The notes under the pieces are model-generated. The model searched no databases. It saw only the letters and a list, made by a program, of their open reading frames with translations, and was not told the DNA's origin. Position numbers and translations under genes: made by a program. DNA of 56,976 nucleotides, from positions 1 through 56,976 of the forward strand of contig CANJCO010000031.1 in the NCBI GenBank assembly GCA_947473045.1. Reading direction: 5' to 3'. Below, piece after piece: positions 17,010 through 24,490 of the stretch; within the stretch, counting starts at the first letter, position 1, and the number at the start of each line of letters is the position of its first letter. Source of the stretch: Myxococcales bacterium. GTDB taxonomy: Bacteria; Myxococcota_A; Polyangia; Polyangiales; Polyangiaceae.

Positions 17010-18718
17010 GAGGCCTCCTGCGTGTGGCGCAGAAAAGCCTCGGCGGCCAGAACTTCGAGGAGCGCGCCAGCGGACCGGGCGCGGTCTGCCCCTGTCACTG
17101 CGCTGCTGAATGCGACGGGATCGACCAGGTCGCGCGCGGCGAGCTCGCGCACCGAACGCAGCGGCACTGCGCTTGGATGATCGATGAATGCGCTCACGAT
17201 ATTCGCGCGCGGATCGGCCTTGTCGACGCGCATGCGCACGTGCTCGGGCATCGCATCGCGCATCGCCAATCGCAGAAGGCCGCGGTAGATGCCGCCTGTG
17301 TGGAGCAGGTCGGGGCGAATCGCCGTGACGAACCGCACCAGATCGACGTCGGCGAACGGGCATCGGCACGCCAGGTGCGTCACGCTTTCAACGCGCGCGC
17401 TTGCGTCTGCCGAATCGACAAATGCCTGAGAGTCCGCGTAGCTGCGGAAGTACGCGCCCGGTCCGTCAGGGTCGGCCGCGCGCACTTCGGCATTGGCGCG
17501 CAACGCCCGCTCGCACAGCGCGAGCATTCGCGGCCGCGCCCAGGGCAGTTGGGCCCGCAGCGATTCGAATTGGCTCGCGCGACGCAAAAGTGGCGAAAAT
17601 AGACGTCGGGCGAACGGCCTCGCGACCAGCTGCAGCACCAGCGACGCGCGCGACTGCGGAAGCGGAAAGCGCGTGAACGCCGCGGCGCGGATGGCTTTGA
17701 GTGGCTGCTGCGTCGCGAGCGCGCTGCCAAGCAGCCCGAGATCTCCGCCGAAGACATCGTCGCCGAAGTGGCCGGAAAGCGCGACGTCGGCCCCGCGCGC
17801 GCGCGCATGCTCGATGGCTGCGTGTTCGTACAGCTCGAGCGTCGCGGGCGCGTCGTCCATGACCAGCGACAGGGGCGCAGCGTTGCGCGTCGCATGGGCG
17901 GCGATGTGGAGCGGCACGAGACCGTAGGCGTCGCACAGGGCGTCGACGTACGCGGAGTCGCAGCCCGGTCCGCCGAGATCGCACGTCAGGACGTCGAGCT
18001 CTTTTGGGGTCGCCCCGCGCGACTGCGCGACGAGCGAAGCCACGACGCTCGACGAGTCGATGCCGCCGACGAGCACGGCGACCCGCTTCGCCCCTTCGGT
18101 GGCACGGCCGACGGCCACGTCGATCCGCCTCCGCAGCTCGATCGCCAGCTCCCTGACGTCGCCTTCCAGCCAGACTTCCGAGATCGCCTCGGGCAAGCTG
18201 CGCCTTCGCTCGACTCCGTGGGGCCCGACGTAGAGCGACTCGCCTGCATCGAGCCTCGCGACGCCCTCGTAGTGTGTGCCTGTGCGATCTTCGGCGAAGA
18301 GGCCGGCAGCAAAGGAAGCGAGCCTCGGTTCGCTCACCCGCGGGCGCGACGCGAGCTGCCTCACGACCGCGGCGAGCTCGGTGCTCGCGAACAGTACCTG
18401 CCCGTCGCTAAGCCATGCATAATACAGTGATTCGCCGCCGAGAGGGCCGCGGGCCAGCAGGAGCGATACGCCGTCGCTGGCCATGAGCGCCCCGGAGGTG
18501 TCGAGCGTTGCGCAATCGAGTGACGCAGTCAGGCTGGCGACAAGCGCAGGCCGCACGTGGCCGCGCGTAGCCACGACGCGCGCTCCGCCTGAAATTCGCT
18601 CATGCGCCGACGCATGCACCACGCTGACGGAGGCACGGGCTCCACGCTGGATGGGCGCACCGCCCGACGCCGGCCGCTGCGCCAGTGCGTCGGTCGCGCA
18701 CCACCGACCGACCAACAC
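17006..18718 (-). CDS. lasso-peptide cyclase C (asparagine-synthetase-like)
   Basis: The 570-residue protein looks like the asparagine-synthetase family used by lasso pathways to activate the ring Asp/Glu side chain as an AMP ester and close the macrolactam. The synthetase domain starts near 190; its pyrophosphate loop reads VGGIDSS (217-223), where the usual first Ser is Val. ALSGHFGDDVFGG is the second family block. The N-terminal glutaminase domain is degenerate: no Cys at position 2, and the protein begins MLVGRWC from a GTG. That fits a lasso cyclase, which uses the peptide amine and not glutamine. The gene starts nine bases after the precursor stop. Confidence 0.92.
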   Translation of the reverse strand: MLVGRWCATDALAQRPASGGAPIQRGARASVSVVHASAHERISGGARVVATRGHVRPALVASLTASLDCATLDTSGALMASDGVSLLLARGPLGGESLYYAWLSDGQVLFASTELAAVVRQLASRPRVSEPRLASFAAGLFAEDRTGTHYEGVARLDAGESLYVGPHGVERRRSLPEAISEVWLEGDVRELAIELRRRIDVAVGRATEGAKRVAVLVGGIDSSSVVASLVAQSRGATPKELDVLTCDLGGPGCDSAYVDALCDAYGLVPLHIAAHATRNAAPLSLVMDDAPATLELYEHAAIEHARARGADVALSGHFGDDVFGGDLGLLGSALATQQPLKAIRAAAFTRFPLPQSRASLVLQLVARPFARRLFSPLLRRASQFESLRAQLPWARPRMLALCERALRANAEVRAADPDGPGAYFRSYADSQAFVDSADASARVESVTHLACRCPFADVDLVRFVTAIRPDLLHTGGIYRGLLRLAMRDAMPEHVRMRVDKADPRANIVSAFIDHPSAVPLRSVRELAARDLVDPVAFSSAVTGADRARSAGALLEVLAAEAFLRHTQEAS

Positions 18719-18727
18719 GTTGATGCC

Positions 18728-18877
18728 CTACATAACGACCGCGCGTTTTCCCATGAAGTCAGTGGTCGATGCCGCGCCGCTCGCCGTCACCTCGCTCACG
18801 CTGCCAAGTTCCACGAGCTTCGGGGCCTTGTAGGGTCGGCGCTCGGGCAGCGCGGGAGTCGTGTCTTTGGGCTTCAT
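18728..18877 (-). CDS. lasso-peptide precursor A
   Basis: A 49-codon gene starts at an ATG preceded by GGAG and ends at TAG nine bases before the cyclase. The leader (residues 1-32) contains Tyr16, Pro19, Leu21, Gly25 and Thr31, exactly the lasso recognition pattern Y-x2-P-x-L-x3-G-x5-T. Thr31 is the expected penultimate leader residue, so cleavage after Ala32 gives the core SGAASTTDFMGKRAVVM (17 residues). Asp8 of the core can close an 8-residue ring with the Ser1 amine, leaving a nine-residue tail with Phe9, Met10, Lys12 and Arg13 as possible plugs. Ser1 is unusual, as most lasso peptides begin with Gly. The core and ring are predictions. Confidence 0.88.
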   Translation of the reverse strand: MKPKDTTPALPERRPYKAPKLVELGSVSEVTASGAASTTDFMGKRAVVM

Positions 18878-18948
18878 GGGGTCTCCAGGCGTCGGGTTGC
18901 GGCATGCGAAAATGGGTCACGGCGCGGCCGCGTCGGCGCCGAGCCCTC

Positions 18949-18976
18949 ACTATAGCGCAGCGCCGGTGCAAGCCAA
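18949..18976 (-). promoter_or_regulatory. promoter of the lasso operon
   Basis: Read on the minus strand, TTGGCT (18971-18976) and TATAGT (18949-18954) are separated by 16 bases: four of six and five of six matches to the sigma-70 consensus. The -10 lies 71 bases upstream of the precursor ATG. It sits immediately after the methyltransferase stop, so the lasso genes can be transcribed on their own. Confidence 0.6.
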
Positions 18977-18979
18977 GTG

Positions 18980-19945
18980 TCAGGGCTCGCGCAGGCGGCC
19001 GAGCGCACGCCCGATCGGCGTGGCGCTGAGCGTGCTCTGCTTGAACTGCGCCCGCGTGCGGCTCCCGCTTTCGATCGTGGTCGACCAGCCGACGGCAACG
19101 CCTTCGCGCGCATGCTCGCTCGCGAAAATAGCGACGGTGACGCGATCGCCGGCAGAAACCGCGACCGGATCGGGCGACAGCAGCAGCGTGCGGGCGTAGA
19201 TCATCGGCGCCAAAAAAGGGCTGTTCGCGTAGCCGATGCCGTCTGCGAGCTCGGCCGCGAACCAACCACCGAAGCCGTGAAATACTCCGCTGCGCGAGAC
19301 TTCGAAGCTCGCGCGGCCGCTCACGCGCGGCTCGCCCATGTTCACGTAGTCGAGCGTCGCCCATTGCTCCGGTGCGGCGAGCAGGTTGTGGGGCTGCAGC
19401 GGCGCGACCGCGTCGACGTGCTGCGCGTTGACGACCACCTCAAGGCACGGCGAAAGGTCGAGCTCGCCGAACGATGAGCCCGAAGTGATCGACGCGTAGA
19501 GGGCGGGAATCTCGACTGGAGCGATGATGAGCCGGTCGCGCAGGGGAATTTGAATTCCGCCGCGTTTGAGCAGCCGGGCCCGCGCATCGGCCGTCGCGGA
19601 GAGGTGTGAGCCCGACAGCGGCGTAGAGCCCCGCAAGTCTGAGACGAGCACGTCCGCCATTTCGGGAAGCTCGACTTCGGTGGACCGCGACTCGAAGAAC
19701 GTGATGCGATCGGCGAAGCCATTTTTCGCGGCGCAGCGGCGCGCGAATTCGATGCATGGGCTGGGCTCGATCGCGTAGACGCGGCGCGCGCCGAGCTTGC
19801 ATGCGATGAGCGAAAGGATGCCCGTGCCGCAACCCACGTCGACGACGACGTCGCCGGGACGAACGCTGCGCGCGAGCGCCAGCGCATACGCATTCATACG
19901 CACCGGATCGGCGATCATCGCGCCGTAGTCGCTCACGGAGTACAT
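18980..19945 (-). CDS. PRMT-like SAM-dependent methyltransferase
   Basis: The 321-residue protein has a class I methyltransferase core with motif I VVDVGCGTGILS, motif post-I VYAIEPS and SDLRG near the active site. The N-terminal block YSVSDYGAMIADPVRMNAYALAL and the C-terminal beta-rich half (FHGFGGWFAAEL, SAGDRVTVAIFASE) match protein arginine methyltransferases. The canonical double-Glu loop is not clear: SDLRGSTPLSG stands where an E-x8-E is expected, so arginine may not be the substrate. It could modify the lasso peptide, whose core has Lys12 and Arg13, or be unrelated. It follows the Cys-rich lipoprotein gene by 32 bases. Confidence 0.82.
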   Translation of the reverse strand: MYSVSDYGAMIADPVRMNAYALALARSVRPGDVVVDVGCGTGILSLIACKLGARRVYAIEPSPCIEFARRCAAKNGFADRITFFESRSTEVELPEMADVLVSDLRGSTPLSGSHLSATADARARLLKRGGIQIPLRDRLIIAPVEIPALYASITSGSSFGELDLSPCLEVVVNAQHVDAVAPLQPHNLLAAPEQWATLDYVNMGEPRVSGRASFEVSRSGVFHGFGGWFAAELADGIGYANSPFLAPMIYARTLLLSPDPVAVSAGDRVTVAIFASEHAREGVAVGWSTTIESGSRTRAQFKQSTLSATPIGRALGRLREP

Positions 19946-19977
19946 GCACGCGACCTTAGCGGATCACCGGCAGTCCG

Positions 19978-20610
19978 CTAAGGCGTGACGCACGCAGAGG
20001 TCGCCGGATCGCACACGGGCGCGGCTGGAGGGCAGTCGGTCGACAAGACGCAGCCAACGCATCGCGACATGGCGGAGTCGCAGCGCGGTCTGGCGCCGCT
20101 GCAGTCGGCGGAACCGCGACACTCGACGCAGCGTCCCGAGGGCTTTTCGCAGAAATGTCGCGCCGCGGGACAGTCACCGCTGTTCGCGCATTCGGAGCAA
20201 AAGCCAAGCTCGCCGCAGCGGGGCACGCTCGCGGGGCAGGGTGCGTTGTCGGCGCAGCGCGGAACGCACTTGCGCGTCAGGGGTTCGCACGTGGCGTTGA
20301 AGCCGCAGTCCTGATTGCTGCCGCATTCGACGCAGGCATGCAGCGCGAGATCGCAGCGGGGGCGGCCCTGGGCCGAACACTGTGAGTCGAGCACACACGG
20401 CAGGCAGGCTCCCGAGGTGGTGTCGCAGTGCAGAGAGGGCAGGGGACAGTCGCTGTCGACGATGCACGCGCGCCCGGCGCTGTCGGTGCCGCCGTCGGAG
20501 GTGCTCGCGCCACCCTCTCGTGAGTCATCAGTGACAGGGTCGAATCGAAAATCCGCGTCGCAGGCTGCAGCCAGCGTGAGCGCGAACGCCCCTGCGGCGG
20601 CGCGTTTCAC
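19978..20610 (-). CDS. Cys-rich lipoprotein with repeated CxxC-type units
   Basis: The 210-residue product has a short lipoprotein signal (LTLAAACDAD) and then about seven repeats of roughly 22 residues of the form C-x-x-x-x-x-C, for example CIVDSDCP, CVLDSQCS, CVECRGSADCSG and CVGCVLSTDCPP. Such repeats are probably disulfide-bonded beta hairpins. The start GTG at 20610 overlaps the FecR-like stop (GTGA). It is the last gene of the sigma-factor operon and probably a cell-surface output. The function is unknown. Confidence 0.8.
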   Translation of the reverse strand: MKRAAAGAFALTLAAACDADFRFDPVTDDSREGGASTSDGGTDSAGRACIVDSDCPLPSLHCDTTSGACLPCVLDSQCSAQGRPRCDLALHACVECGSNQDCGFNATCEPLTRKCVPRCADNAPCPASVPRCGELGFCSECANSGDCPAARHFCEKPSGRCVECRGSADCSGARPRCDSAMSRCVGCVLSTDCPPAAPVCDPATSACVTP

Positions 20611-21734
20611 GGGCTCGCCGTGGCCAGAGCGTCGGCCTCGGCCCGCGCGAAGCCGCCCGGGTACCGGGTCGCGTACGACCGCGCTGCGCTGCGCGCGGCC
20701 GGCGGATCGAAGGCGGCCAGCGCGCGCATGCGCTCGGCGGCGGCATTCTCGGCGAGGGCGCTCGCTCCGTAGGTCGCAAGGAAGCGGTCGAAAATGAGCG
20801 CGGCGCCCGGTGCATCACCCTTGCGTCTCGCGGCGACGCCTTGCGCAAACAGGTCGTTCTGCTCGGCTAGCATGGAGGCTTTTGCGGCGGCCTGTGATTT
20901 CGACTGCGCTGAGGTGTGTGCGTTCGGGTACGCCGGAACGGCAGGAGCGGCAGCTTCGTGCGCCCCTGCGACTTCGGCGCAGTCGCGCGGCCACGCCTGG
21001 CCTGCGACCACACGATCTTCGAGGCCATCGTGGCGCACGACGACGACGCCTTCGGTGACACTCACCCGCGTGCGCGCGCCGCCGGCGCAAACGCCGGGCC
21101 CTACCACCGTGACGTCGAACGCGGTGCCGCGAACTTCGACCTCGACATCGGACGTGCTCACCAGGAATCGCTGCCCGGCGTGCAACTTCGACACGGTCGC
21201 GCGCACCGTGCCCGCATCGAGCCGGAATCGCTGCTCGTCGCCGCGGTCGACGACCGTCAAGTCGCTGGCCTCGCCGATCTGCAGGTTCGTGCCGGTGGAG
21301 AGCGCGAGCAGCGCATGACCTGCCGCGTCGGAAATCACGCGACTGCCGCGATCGAGGGCGCGTCCGTCGGTGAGCGTTCCCTTTGGCGATCCCGGACTGA
21401 TGAGCGACACGCCCGACCCGGACGGATGCGCGATCACCGCGATCTCGTGGCTGGCGGGCGCGGCCATCGCCGCGATCGGAGGCGGTGACGCCGCGTGGGT
21501 GGAAGCCGCCGCGCGCATCAAAAAAACGCCGGCGACGGCCGCGGCTGCTGCGAGGCCCGAGAGGCCGAAGTACGCGACGACCCTACGTTTGCGGGCCCGC
21601 TGCTTTTGCACGAGCGCTTCGCGGAGCGCGCTGATGGCCGCCGACCGAACGTCGTCGGAAGGCGCTTCGGGTACCTCTACGCGGGTCGTGCGCAGGGCCC
21701 GTGCTGCAAGCTCGGCATAGCGGGATGCGTTCAT
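20607..21734 (-). CDS. FecR-like transmembrane regulator with TPR-like C-terminus
   Basis: The 375-residue product has a cytoplasmic N-terminal region of about 50 residues, one membrane helix (about 52-73) and a periplasmic FecR domain. FecR features are GRALDRGSRVISDAAGHALLALSTGTNLQIGEASDLTV and ARTRVSVTEGVVVVRHDGLEDRVVAG. The last 110 residues form Ala-rich helical repeats resembling TPR or YbgF-type units. The start overlaps the sigma stop (ATGA). FecR-type proteins control a cognate ECF sigma factor, so this is a probable sigma regulator. Confidence 0.85.
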   Translation of the reverse strand: MNASRYAELAARALRTTRVEVPEAPSDDVRSAAISALREALVQKQRARKRRVVAYFGLSGLAAAAAVAGVFLMRAAASTHAASPPPIAAMAAPASHEIAVIAHPSGSGVSLISPGSPKGTLTDGRALDRGSRVISDAAGHALLALSTGTNLQIGEASDLTVVDRGDEQRFRLDAGTVRATVSKLHAGQRFLVSTSDVEVEVRGTAFDVTVVGPGVCAGGARTRVSVTEGVVVVRHDGLEDRVVAGQAWPRDCAEVAGAHEAAAPAVPAYPNAHTSAQSKSQAAAKASMLAEQNDLFAQGVAARRKGDAPGAALIFDRFLATYGASALAENAAAERMRALAAFDPPAARSAARSYATRYPGGFARAEADALATASP

Positions 21735-22408
21735 TGGGCCACCAGTTCGAGCTTGCCGGCGAGCTCGGGATCGGCGGCGATGCGCTCATGGACCTCGCGG
21801 CGTCCGCGCACGAGGCGCGTTTGTGCCGCTGCAACAGACACCTGCGTGATCGCGGCGATTTCCTTCAAGTCGTACCCGAAGACGTCGTGCAGCACGAACG
21901 TCCACGCCCGCTGCTCATCGACGTTGTCGAGGTGTTCGAGCACGCGTCGCAAAACGCTGCGGGCGGTCGCGTCGCGCCCCTCGTGGCGAGGCGAAGTCAG
22001 CGCGAGATCGTCCGGTGCCATGGCCGCGAAGATGCGCCGCTCGGTCTTTCGCCGGCGCAGGTGCTTGAAAACGACGTGCGCGGTCACCGTGCCGGTCCAG
22101 GAGTCGAGCGAACAATCGCCGCGAAATCGGTCGATCGTCCAGATGAGCTCGATCATGGCGAGCTGGGCCAGGTCGTCGTGATCGACGTCGCGGCCGACCA
22201 GTCTGCGAATGGTTCGGTCGACCTGCGGGCGCACCCGGTCGTGGAGCGCTGTGGCCGCGGTCGGATCGCCCTGCTTGAGGGCCGTGAGCAGCTCGATGTC
22301 GTCGAGCGAGGGCGTCGGCTTGTGCGCCATCGGCGGGCTCTGCCGGGTCGCGCGGTCCGCGGTCGTGGTGGACACGAGCCTCAGCTTCGGAGCGACGGAA
22401 GATGACAT
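21731..22408 (-). CDS. ECF-type RNA polymerase sigma factor
   Basis: A 225-residue sigma-70-family protein. Region 2 includes LVGRDVDHDDLAQLAMIELIWTIDRFRGDCSLDSWTGTVTAHVVFKHLRRRK, and region 4 includes VFGYDLKEIAAITQVSVAAAQTRLVRGRREVHERI, a helix-turn-helix that would read the -35 element. An Ala/Thr/Ser-rich N-terminal tail precedes region 2. The ATG at 22408 was preferred over the in-frame ATG at 22441; neither is certain. The stop overlaps the FecR-like gene (ATGA). TACAAT (22418-22423) lies nine bases before the chosen ATG and may be a -10 element giving a near-leaderless mRNA. Confidence 0.9.
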   Translation of the reverse strand: MSSSVAPKLRLVSTTTADRATRQSPPMAHKPTPSLDDIELLTALKQGDPTAATALHDRVRPQVDRTIRRLVGRDVDHDDLAQLAMIELIWTIDRFRGDCSLDSWTGTVTAHVVFKHLRRRKTERRIFAAMAPDDLALTSPRHEGRDATARSVLRRVLEHLDNVDEQRAWTFVLHDVFGYDLKEIAAITQVSVAAAQTRLVRGRREVHERIAADPELAGKLELVAQ

Positions 22409-22447
22409 CTCACCCCAATTGTACCCGTAGCGCCGCCGCATCAGGCT

Positions 22448-23434
22448 CTAGAATCGCGCGCGCACGCCGATCTCGGTGACCAGGCGCCACGGAGCCAGCG
22501 ACGCGACTGCGCGATCTCCTATAAATATGCGCGTTTCGCCGAACATCAGCTCGGGCCCGACGGCCAGAACGAACCCCGCGGAGGGCGCGAAATAAGCCGC
22601 GAGCTCGGCGCGGAGGCCGGCTCCGGGAACGAGTCGGGCGCGCTCGGTCGCGGCGGCGCCTGCGGTCTGCAAATGGCTCACCGACTGGCGCATCGCGATG
22701 AGGCCTGCCCGCGCGCCGAGGCTCAGCGGTTGACCGGGCCGCGCCGCGACGATGTCGAACAGCAGCCCGAGCGACGCACCGAGGTCGAGCGTGGTCGCCT
22801 GGGCGCCCGTGATCTGGCCGGATCGGAGGCTCAGGCTGAGAGCGCCCGAGACGCGAGGTGTCACGTACGCGTGCGCGCGCAGCGTCACGCCGATACCTCC
22901 CCCCGCGCCGCCGACTGCGAAGGTCGCGGCGCCGCACGCGTCGATCGCGCCTCGAAAGAGCGGGTCCGAGCGCGTGGGGCGGGGCGTTGCGGCTGGCGCT
23001 CTGGCCGGCAGCGGCGCCGGCGCCGGGACCGGAGCAGGCGCTGCCGGAGGAGCGGGCGCGGGGTCGGGCGCCGCGACTTCGGGGGCGCGATCGGGGAGCA
23101 TGGAGGCGATGGCAAATCCCAGTGTGCGGCCTCGCTCCTGCGCGGCATCCGTGCTGTCGAACGCGACCACGCGATCGAGCCACCGCGTGTCGGCGTCTCG
23201 ATGCAAGTGAATGGTCGCGCGCGCTCGGGTCGCGTCCCAGGTCAGCACAGCGACGACGTCGGCTCCGTCGAGCGATGCCAGGGCGAGGGCCTGCGCGTCG
23301 GAGGGAGCCGTCACTTCTTCGAGCGCAATCTGGCGTCCGGAGACCGCAGCCGCGGCGTCGACCATGGCTGAAGTGGCGGCTTCGTGGGCGTCGCCCGACG
23401 CAACCAGCACGACGATGGCGAGAGCCGCAGACAT
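22448..23434 (-). CDS. predicted periplasmic/outer-membrane protein of the sigma-factor operon
   Basis: The 328-residue protein has a weak N-terminal signal (MSAALAIVVLVASGDA), a mixed alpha/beta domain, a Pro/Ala linker (about 115-155) and a C-terminal half with alternating hydrophobic strands ending in VTEIGVRARF. The terminal Phe and strand pattern suggest an outer-membrane barrel of about eight strands. Its stop lies 39 bases before the sigma start, so it heads the same operon. No family is recognised. Confidence 0.7.
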   Translation of the reverse strand: MSAALAIVVLVASGDAHEAATSAMVDAAAAVSGRQIALEEVTAPSDAQALALASLDGADVVAVLTWDATRARATIHLHRDADTRWLDRVVAFDSTDAAQERGRTLGFAIASMLPDRAPEVAAPDPAPAPPAAPAPVPAPAPLPARAPAATPRPTRSDPLFRGAIDACGAATFAVGGAGGGIGVTLRAHAYVTPRVSGALSLSLRSGQITGAQATTLDLGASLGLLFDIVAARPGQPLSLGARAGLIAMRQSVSHLQTAGAAATERARLVPGAGLRAELAAYFAPSAGFVLAVGPELMFGETRIFIGDRAVASLAPWRLVTEIGVRARF

Positions 23435-23441
23435 TTATTTG

Positions 23442-23447
23442 ATAATA
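23442..23447 (-). promoter_or_regulatory. -10 element of a probably leaderless transcript
   Basis: TATTAT on the minus strand ends seven bases before the ATG at 23434, which is the spacing expected if transcription starts at the start codon. No ribosome-binding site is present. No clear -35 is seen. Confidence 0.4.
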
Positions 23448-23546
23448 GCAGACGCCTGCGTGGCGGTTCGCGGCACTTGTCCCAGGCTCACCTCGCGTGA
23501 CGCCGCAGAACGCGCCACAATCGCGCAGCACTCAAGGACCTGCCCC

Positions 23547-24461
23547 ATGAAACTCACTCTGTCTCTGGTCGGCTCAGCGCTCGTCGCCGGGCTTTTTTCG
23601 GCTTGTTATATGGGCGGCGGCGTTGATGCGACGTCGTCCGGCGGCGACGCCGGGGGCAACGTCTCCGATGCGGGCGCTGGCGGCGGGCTCCCTTGCGACG
23701 TGCAGGCTGTGCTGGCGGCGCACTGCCAGAGTTGCCACGGGTCGACCCCCGCGGCCGGCGCTCCGATGGCGCTGATGAGCTACGCCGACCTGGTCGCGAA
23801 GTCGCTCAGCGATCCGTCGAAGAGCAACCTCGAAATGAGCATCGCGCGAATGCAAGATGCGGCACGTCCCATGCCTCCGGGTGGCGGCTCGGCGGCGGCC
23901 GACGTTGCCGCGCTGTCGGGCTGGCAGAGCGCCGGCGCGCCCGCGTCGACTTGCGACACCCCTGCGGAGGCGGGCACCGACTACAACACGCCGGAAGTGT
24001 GCACCTCGGGCATGAACACTGCCGCCAATGTCACGGGCGGCAGCATGCGCCCGGGTCAGGACTGCATGTCGTCGAGCTGCCACGGCAACCCCGCGTCGAA
24101 CATCGCGATGGCGTTCGGTGGCACGGTTTATCCCTCGGCGCATGAGCCCGATCTCTGTCAGGGCACCAACGGCACATCGAAGGCGCTGAGCGTGTCGCTC
24201 GTCGACGTCAACGGCAAGACGTACACGGCGCCGGTGAACCGCTACGGCAACTTCTACCTCTGGCTCTACGACAACAACGGCGTGAAGCTCCCGATCAAGG
24301 CGCCGTTTGGCCAGGTGCAGGTCGTTGGCGGCGCCGCGCACCGCGATATGGCTGAGGCCGCGCCGAACGGGCGCTGCAACGCGTGCCACACGAGCGCCGG
24401 CGCCAATCCGTTCGCCCCGGGGTTCACGAGCACCGCGCCCGGACGTATCATGGCTCCCTGA
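23547..24461 (+). CDS. multihaem c-type cytochrome-like lipoprotein
   Basis: A 304-residue lipoprotein (lipobox LFSAC, Cys20). It carries haem-attachment motifs CQSCH (60-64) and CNACH (277-281) and a wider CMSSSCH (173-179), which could be a CX4CH variant site. The first motif lies in a cytochrome-c-like domain with Met ligands possible (ARPMPPGG). The middle has a beta-sandwich-like stretch. It starts at the ATG with AAGGA upstream. With the next two genes it forms a haem-rich group suggesting electron transfer across the envelope; this role is inferred. Confidence 0.8.
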   Translation: MKLTLSLVGSALVAGLFSACYMGGGVDATSSGGDAGGNVSDAGAGGGLPCDVQAVLAAHCQSCHGSTPAAGAPMALMSYADLVAKSLSDPSKSNLEMSIARMQDAARPMPPGGGSAAADVAALSGWQSAGAPASTCDTPAEAGTDYNTPEVCTSGMNTAANVTGGSMRPGQDCMSSSCHGNPASNIAMAFGGTVYPSAHEPDLCQGTNGTSKALSVSLVDVNGKTYTAPVNRYGNFYLWLYDNNGVKLPIKAPFGQVQVVGGAAHRDMAEAAPNGRCNACHTSAGANPFAPGFTSTAPGRIMAP

Positions 24462-24490
24462 ACGCAGCTCGCTGCCAGGAACCCAGCCCA

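Larger units (their letters stand above)
13047..18976 (-). other. lasso-peptide biosynthetic gene cluster
   Basis: All genes run on the minus strand in the order promoter, precursor (A), cyclase (C), HprK-like kinase, RRE protein (B1), leader peptidase (B2), lipoprotein, ABC exporter (D). Overlaps or short gaps link A to B2. The split B1/B2 form plus an ABC exporter is a known lasso layout; the HprK-like kinase has been described in a subset of such clusters. The PRMT-like methyltransferase at 18980-19945 directly upstream may also belong to it. Confidence 0.88.
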
